From NCBI GenBank assembly GCA_942159475.1, contig OW804096.1:105622194-105686193 (forward strand): a DNA stretch of 64,000 nucleotides. The letters are read 5' to 3'. The notes beneath the pieces were generated by a model. The model saw nothing but the letters and a program-made list of their open reading frames with translations, made no database searches and had not been told where the DNA came from. Within the stretch, counting starts at the first letter, position 1. Every line of letters starts with the position of its first letter. Source of the DNA: Sthenelais limicola (Eukaryota; Annelida; Polychaeta; Phyllodocida; Sigalionidae). Positions 41,401 through 50,400 of the stretch are shown here, one piece after another. A program made the translations under genes and the position numbers.

Positions 41401-44400
41401 ACTGAAATTGCCACGAATCTTTTCATGATAATGGATGTCAAATATGAGTCTACTAATATGACATCAGTTATGTTTTATCAAATTGGCGTAGGGACAAAAG
41501 TAAACATGACCTTACAAATCTCAAACTAATACACAATAGGAAACTTATACAATTGTTTCCACGGGGAAGCATTGGATTCATCAGGGGAAAAACAGTTCAA
41601 AGGATCACATTTTACTCGATCGTCCCCTGGAACAACGGGTTTTAATGATGATGGGAGCCTGATGAATAAAAAAAACTAAAGCTGCTTCTTCAATATGAGG
41701 CGACTGTTATCCGATACTAGAAAAGGGATTGTTCCTGCCTGAGCCCAAGTCTCCTCTCGCCCGCCCTGTCATTGTTTTAATAATTGATGACAACTCCATT
41801 ACCGGGGATTAGATTGGGATAAACCTTGCCCCGTAGGATTTCTGGGAGAGTGCTACGGCGAGAAGGATTAGCTTCGAACCTTCCACAGTCGCTCAAGATA
41901 CATAGCCACACACCAAGCAAGGCGGTGGATAAAGTTCCATTTTCATTCAATACATAACCTATTTCAGCGGCAATGGCTGCGAGGGGGATTTATTATATAT
42001 ATGCTGATACCGTGACGACATGGCCCGGGGTGATTTGCATTTTTTCCCGAGTCTTTTATTCCATCGCGGTCCCCTGAGCATCATTAGCGGCTTTGGTTAC
42101 ATAATAGCCGAGGGGGAAAAATTTCAACCACCTCAAGTCATGCATTTTACATGGAAGAACAAAGTCAGTATCTTAAAGGACTGGGCGTGCAAATAAATCC
42201 ATAGGATAATGGCGACTGGGATTTATTTGCATGGAGTAGCAGTGGGATTCATTATCGAATCAAGAATGTCTCAGGGTTTAGGAGAATAGTTTGGTCTGAA
42301 CAATTAACAACACTTCAATTCAATTAACCGTACTTCTTTGGCTGCTGAAGATGCAGGCATATGGACAGTTTAAATGCATTGAGTCCAATGGCTTGTTTCA
42401 GATCCCACATACTTATTTTCGATCATATTGATAATGGTAGTCTATTAATGGCACGTGACAAACAAACAACAAAATCGGTTCAAGCTGCACGTGATGGCTG
42501 CATATGCAGCATCATTGGACTGGTAGGTAGCATATCAGCAAGCCTTACATGACAGCACTCGTCAATAGCTTATCTGAACTCATTGGAGCTACTGAAAGAG
42601 TTCTAATCTAGGTTACGTGGTATAAACTTTATCTCAGTCCGATAAAAACTAATACAAGCAAGGGGCAAAAAGGGAGGAGAATCAATGGAGATGTTGCTAT
42701 TCCTGTGGTTTTTGAGTAGCCATTTCACAGATAAAACGACAGGATCTAGAACCACCAAGAGATAAGTGAAGCATGCACTGTTGCAGCACTATTGTGTTAA
42801 TGTGTTCGAGAATAGGAAATAATCTTTCAGCGAATGACCCATATTTCCCCAGTCCCATATGAAAATTGATAATGAAACTGGAAGTCAAACAGAGCGCGAG
42901 GTCCTCAGCCCATCCCACATGTCATACAGATAAGTTTTCCCAAAAAAAATAAAGTTAACACTCCTCGGCAAATACTCCTTGTCGGGTTCAACAAGCAAAA
43001 TTTAGGGAAAATAACAAATATATTAGATGTTAGATTAAACCATAGTACGAATATCTCAGGGTCATTTTTTTTTTCGTTTCTCTTAAAAAACAAAACATAA
43101 TTTTTTTAGCATAGACATCTTAAAGAGACTCTAGGGATAGCTGTGAATCATTGATTTCGGATACACTAAAAAAAATCCATAAAATATACAAAAATACTAA
43201 AGAAAACTAATATTCTAAAGACTAATAACTTATAAGGATACGAGTGCATGTGCATAGGTGATCTGTCACCAAAGCGAGAACCGCTTCCAAGAAAGTGTGA
43301 TAATACTTACTGGGACATTTGTAGAGTTTGTTTGCTTGTCTAATATCTCCTGGGCTGAGCTTAATTCTCTGTCCTATCTCAGGTCTCACCATAGTAATGG
43401 GATCCCGGCGGGGTAGAATTGTATCCACATATGTCCCGCGTGAGAAGGTGTTTCTCGCGTAATGCATGATGCTCTCAAAGTCGTAGGGCTCACCGAGAGA
43501 ATTCACCTCACTGGGAGTAAGTTCGTTGAAGTTGTACTCCTGTCCTACAGAAAACAAACGATGCATGAGTACATCTATCCCAAGACGAAACAAAATATCT
43601 ATAAAATCATGCATATAATAACCTAATTTTATTAAACTGCAAAACAGGTGAAAGTGGACTTAAAAGTGAGCACAAGATGGTAATATATCATTATGTAATT
43701 GGGAATCCAACATACTTTCTTTTAATTAGAATGTGACTGCTGTAATCGAATAAGGAGAGATATATAACTAACTACGTTGCATTCCCTATTATGTCACACT
43801 TTCTCTCACAGTAATGGTAACCAGGATATTTAGTATTGTCTGTCCATGTCCACTCCATGTAACAAAATGGAAGGAAGGGGAGGGAGACGTCAATGGGCAC
43901 GGACTATCAATATATCACAAAAGCTAGAGAAGGGAGAAGTATTGAGAGTCTGAGAGAGAATTTCCTACAAGTGGGGACCTCTTAACATGGACATTCCTGG
44001 CGTCGCCTCGCTGCAGGAAAGGAGACCAAGTGATGGGTGAAGTTACTCCACACCAGCATGAACAATGTTACCCCACCATTATTTATCTTCGACGAGGAAT
44101 GAAAATATACCCTCCGATGGCTTCCTCTTCCTCCGGATGGCAAAGACAAAACAGGGTGCTCCGTTCCGCTGACGTATACATACCGGTATACAAAATAGGG
44201 GGTGAAGTGGAAAGAAGTGCGGGGAGGGGTAAGGGGGCTAGGACTAGGGAGTGCGACATGTACCGTAGTTATTGTGCAGTGTGGATCAGTTATCATTGGA
44301 GGATGAGGAGGAATGGAAGACAATGGGAGATTTTATTGTCATTTGGGGGAAAATCGTATGCACTGTTTAACCGTTAACACATTTTCACAAGTTGAGGGCC

Positions 44401-47400
44401 TGAGACAAAGTCTGTCATTATAAGTGCGTATTAATGTTAATCAAAAACTTCCCGGACTGTAGTAAATGAGGAGACGTGAATATTAGCGAGACTGGACGAA
44501 TCGTGGCCGTGTGAAAACCATTTTCGCCGAAAATAAACACAAGCTTGTGACCGCCACCCATGCCTCTATAACACAGAACCAACCTATATATCAGCAAACC
44601 CCATCCAACTCACTTTTCTCGCTTAATTCGATCTTAGCCTCTCTAATTCTTTCACCAATCGAAAGGAAATGCTATCAAAAGCTAAATCTGTAAGTTTAAA
44701 AGAAAACCGAGTCCCAGATGCGGAGGTATTAGCGAAATTTTAAAAAACTAACCCCAAAATGAGAAAAATGTAAAAAGGCTACCTGCACTGGGATTCGAAT
44801 TCACAATGACTGGAAGTCTTAGGTGGTAAACCACTTGACCATAGGGGACTGTAGAAATCATCCATATAAACACTAGGCATAGCCATTGATACATCACATT
44901 TTAGGTTTACTTTAATCCCCCCATTCTCCTCATGGTGATTGAGGAGAATGGGGAAATAAATCTTGAAGTTCCCTGTGTTCGCCGCAGGCGAATTAATGAT
45001 TCAAATTAATCGTAATCCATCTGCAATCTATTTCTATAATATGTGAATGCAGAATTCTAGGCCTGAACGCTTCCTGGATATTGTATTTTCTGATTATAAA
45101 CTGTCAGCCAATGTGTAAGTGTCTTCCCCTATAAGAACCAACAAGATCAGAGTGTAAAGTAGGATTTAAAAAACTCTTTTAAACAATTCTTAAAAAGGCA
45201 TTGACTGGATTCTAATACATGGAAGGAAATGGCCAGCGCATAGGACACAAGGAAGAGAGATCCCGATTCTAAGAGAAATATAAAATCCCTCCAGTACTAT
45301 AAAAGCACTTCAGACTGATATCTCGCCAGGGATTTTAGTCCCATGCATCGAGGGAAGTAGGAAACGATAAGTACAAAACTGGGGAAAGTGAGGTAAGAAC
45401 ACCAGGGCAGATTATAACCAACCGCATACATACAACAGATGCATCGACAATCGGAGTTCGGTCGCGCCATATCAACGACCAATACTTTATGATGAGCCAG
45501 ACCCATCATAGGCTGCGGACAAAGTGTACGATAACCCTAAACTCAAAGTTCCAGCACAGGATTCCTTGTTTCTGTACCCTGTTACCTTAAAGTTATGACC
45601 GTGAGATCGGAGAACCCTGACCCGAAGAGGAGGGGGTTAAAAACTACCTGGTGCGAGGCAGTGTTCTTGAGTTTCCTGGAACCAGGGGGTACCAGACACA
45701 CGCCCAGTCTCAGACACATTTATCTCTTCCTTTTCTTTCCGACCCAATCACTGCCTAGGTGCATGCTGAGGTTTGATGCAACTTTTCTTTCCTACAAACG
45801 CTTCAGTCGTATCAGGAAAGTTTTGTTTTGAAAGCCAATGCTTATTCTGGCATGCTCGGCCTCCCTGGGGCTATGGACCAATGTGGGTGGGATGGGGTAA
45901 ATCCGTAAGGGACGGGAAAGAGTGGCTCTAGGTACCCTACAGTTGGCCTGTCCAAAGAAAACGTTCAGAATCATAGCACTAAAGGTGCATTATCACCTCT
46001 CAGTTCACTTTCCCCCTTCCAACACACTTAGTGAATGGGCAGATTATATATGACTAAAAGATGGGAGAAGTGGCATGAAGAGAGTGCAAAATGTATTTCT
46101 AGTCAAGCCAAAATTCAACTTTTTTTTCTTTTACACATATTGTATTCTCCATCTCATCTCAGTTATTCTGAGATGAAAATTGTATTCTCCATCTCATCTC
46201 AGTTATTCTGAGATTTCATCTAACAACCAAAACACCAAACTAGAAGGAGGAGGACGAAAATGTGTGATTTGGAATGTAAATTCTCAATTGTGTATACATG
46301 GCAAAAAACTCGCATTTTATGTGTCACTGGTACAATTCCCTACCACTGACCTCCCATTCTGTCTCCTCGTCACACTTAAGATATTTTTTCTCCCTATATT
46401 TTAATCTCGTACTTTCTCTCACATTTCTGCCATGATCATACAGAAAGCCCAGCAAGAGAGGGTATGAGTCACGAGGGGAAGACATGCCACTTTGAATATC
46501 AAATGTGACCAGGGGATGACATCTTTTTTTACAAGCTTGTATTCGAGGACAAAGACCACCAGCAATTTTCCTGCCTCACATCTTAAATGCCTGTTCAAAT
46601 GGAATACCATTCTCCTCAATCCCTTCACACCCCAGTCCTCTTATTCCCTGACTTCTATTCAAATAATAAATCCATAAAACAGTTTGTGTAAAGAAACAGC
46701 ATGGCTATCATCGCTTTATTGGTTCTTAGAATAATCCACGAAGGGAGCATAACCATAGGGACTTGGGGCTTAAATTCGTATTATGTGACACTTCATCCCT
46801 CTTTTAAAAAGGACTCTCCCACGCACGAGCCAGCTGCGAGACCAAAACCCTTGGATCTAAAAATTACCCTAGCTTCTATGGCGCAGTTAGCAGAGGATAA
46901 ATGAAAAGGTAGCGATGGACTCCAATTGTGCTCTTGGAGAGAAATTCTGACTTCTATGATCACCAAGGGTCTTGGATCCCTGTGGCTTTGTGCACCTACT
47001 GACCCTGGGAACAGGACCCACATCTGGCTATCGGGTGCAAACTAGCACATCAGACAGTCAGTGAAGGTGATAAGACACACGCTAACATCATGAGTTTCAG
47101 CTTTTCTTAATTACACACGGATACTCGTTGGTTGTCCTCCACATTTCCCTTAGGGACTACTCAAGCAACATTTTCATATCCTGAAATGCGAACGTTGCCA
47201 CAAACCACCTAACACCAAAACATGTATCAGCCTGCTGGTAGGCAAGGGGAAGCAGCATACTCAATCTGGGGATAATCAGACATGTCCGATCTAATGAGTC
47301 CGCCCAGTATGTTAAATATTATTAAAATTGAAATAATTTCTTGAAAGTACAAGTGTTACAATGGGATGAATATTAATAATTGACAATGTTCTTTTCTCTA

Positions 47401-50400
47401 TTATATAACGATGTTCAAATATGCGTTGACGAACCATCACCGCGAATATTGAGAGAAAGAATAAAGGTGTGGTTGGCAAGGAATTTTTTTAGTCAAAAAC
47501 ATCCTTATTTTGAGAGGAGACCGACTACAGAGGGGTCAAATATGAGAATGAAAGCACGAGAGAATTTATAGAAAAAAGTGCAATTAGAAAAAAGTGATAG
47601 TGTTGGCGAGTGGCTCAACATATACAAAGTGTGGCAGGTGAATTCGAGCTGCTAGGTTTGTTTAAACTGCGGTAAGATCAAAAGGGAAACTCCCTGCATG
47701 AGACAAATAACCACCATCACATATATGTAGTCCGCGGATTTCACTCATTCCAGTGAGCAAACTCCATCGCAGAATAGTAGATAGGCAAGTGTTGGGTATC
47801 CAACAGAAGGAATGGTATTGGGATTGAGTTAATTGAAAAGTCGGTTTCGGTGAGTGAGTTTGACAAGACGTGTCCGGGTGGGATGTTACTTTCATGTAGA
47901 AATTGGAGGGTCTTCAAGCTTGTGGTATGGACAGGTTCTCAATTTATATCAAAATACTCATTCGCATCTCCACGTTTAATAATTATTTTCCTTGGGATTG
48001 AGGTGCGAAAATCTCCCAATTAATTTCTTATCATTAATTTAGATTTTATAAAGAGTTATAGATGAAAAGGTTTCGAACAATTAAGAAACAAGTTACATTT
48101 ACAGAGCCTACCCTATGCGTTATGTGTGATCTTCAGCAGGACTTTATTACGTTTTTAAACGACTTTTGGGTGGGATACATATCTCATCAGAAAAACCTAC
48201 CTACCTACCTAACTGGTATTTTCTATCCAATCCATTAATATATCATGAATATAATATGATTCATCGATGACATAAATAGGATGGAATTCCACTCTAAGGG
48301 CTTTTGGGTTGAAACTTTGGATGGATTATTCAGGACGAATCTACTGGTTGAACAGTTTGAATGGACTATTGAATTGAAACGGTGGTGAAGTTTGGGTTGA
48401 CCTTAGAGTAATATCAAGCAATCTGACTGGCATCGAACCTGATCTAGACTTTCTTTATCAAGATAAAATTATCTTTAATACAGATATAACTAAGGACCTG
48501 TTTATCGCAGTGTAAACAAATACAATAATTGCAAAGTACGATATTCTGCACTCGATAATAAAACGAGTGTGGAAAGGCCTCCCCAGATGAAACTAACAAT
48601 TATATTTAATAAATCTCAAGGTGTAGATTTAGCCCAGAGCAGAATAAGGACAGTGATGGGGGGGGGGGGGAGTTGTTGGTTTGTTTATTGAGCCAATTGA
48701 GGGGTCCGACGTTTTGAGCACATTATATTTAATGTAGCCCCTCACATTCCGAATGAGGTAGATTTGCTTAAAGACAGTACGGTAATCATCTTCATGGGAT
48801 GCATCCTCCTCAAGTGCTTTCCTATTATGCAATGACATATAAGCTGATAAGGCACTCATAAACAATAACAGATGATATACTAAGGAGGAACTGGCCGCTC
48901 GCTAAGCACCAATCCATCAGTATAAAGCCGTTACAGCGACTGGAGCGGGGACCAGGCAGTAGACACGGAACTGGAGGGGATAAACAGGCACTTAAAGGTA
49001 AAGGTGCAGTAAAAGATGGAAACCATACGACTATTTGCCTCGGCACCTTATCGAAAAACACCGTTTGAGTGAGAAATGTTTAGATCCTGTCTGTAAACAA
49101 ATGGCAATTCCGGTTTGTGTCAACCCATCTCGCAAGGGACATTTTCACGCTGGGCTACAGTGGTAAATTCGGATTTAAATAGTCAGGTTTGTAAAATGGC
49201 AATATCTCCCTGGCAAGATTACATGGGCACAGGTCCCCTGATAGGCAATGAATCTGTGTCTGCGAAACGACAGACATTTCAAGACCGGGCAATAAAAATG
49301 ATTATAAAACATTTTTTCGAACATGGTGGCCTAAACAGTAAAGTAAATACCGCATCTAACAAAAAGTAGATAACAGAGCCGAGACACACACTGTATTGAA
49401 ACAGTCTCCGAAGGAAGCCAATAATAGAGAACATGAAAAGCTGAGAGCATTAGTCTATTCAGTTCTACGTTCACAACAGATTAGATAAATTGCTTCACTG
49501 TTCCCAATAAGAACAGCGGGAGTCCCCGAGTTCATGCGAGAATCCATCCCTGGTGTTTTTTATTTTTCCCCTTTCTTTTAGTAAGCTTTTTCAGCTTCCG
49601 TTGATTCTTCCCACTATTTCTCACACCGGCATCTACTATTCACGTCCCGTTTTCTGCTACCCCAGAGCAGGACATTTGCAAATTTCAATAGGGAGTATAC
49701 CCTTATAGACTTGCCACAGGAAATAACGTTAAACAAAGTATGAGACGTCAGAGAAAGTGTGGCTACATGAAGGGAAATATCTCGGTACTTGACGTTTCTC
49801 CGTAACCTCATGATAAATACGATGCCGGGTCTTAATTGTAGGAAAGGCAAACACAATAACACTAACAGGCCCATCTACTCCTTATTTTTCCATATAGAAA
49901 TGTAAAGAGATTTGTGAAATAAACAATCGAAAATTGGTGAAATAGAACTCTTTAAAATAAAAGAATTTAACTTGTTTGAGCAAGAAGATGTGTTGCCATA
50001 AATCACCACTTTCCCAAACTCGTACTGAAGCCTTAAGAAGAATAGGATCCCTGAATATAATATAGGTGGCGATTAAGACTATCTTTTTGTCATTTATAGA
50101 TTGAGAGATGTCTGATGGCACCAGAACAAAAACTCGTCTGTACTATAAAATGATTGAGATACAGCCCACGGGGAGGGATACTTTGTCAATCATCACCTTG
50201 TTTGACTTGGCTCTCACATGGTGCTGGGTTTGTTTCGAGGGCTTTTGCAAGTGATATAAACAAAAAAGATACATCATATTTGCCTCGTTGTAATTTTATG
50301 CAGTATCTTTCAACAATGTCAAGAGAACCTAATCTGAAGTAACAAACCCTTTAAAACAGAACAAAGCATACATCTCGTAAAAGGTGGTAGCTAGATGGAT

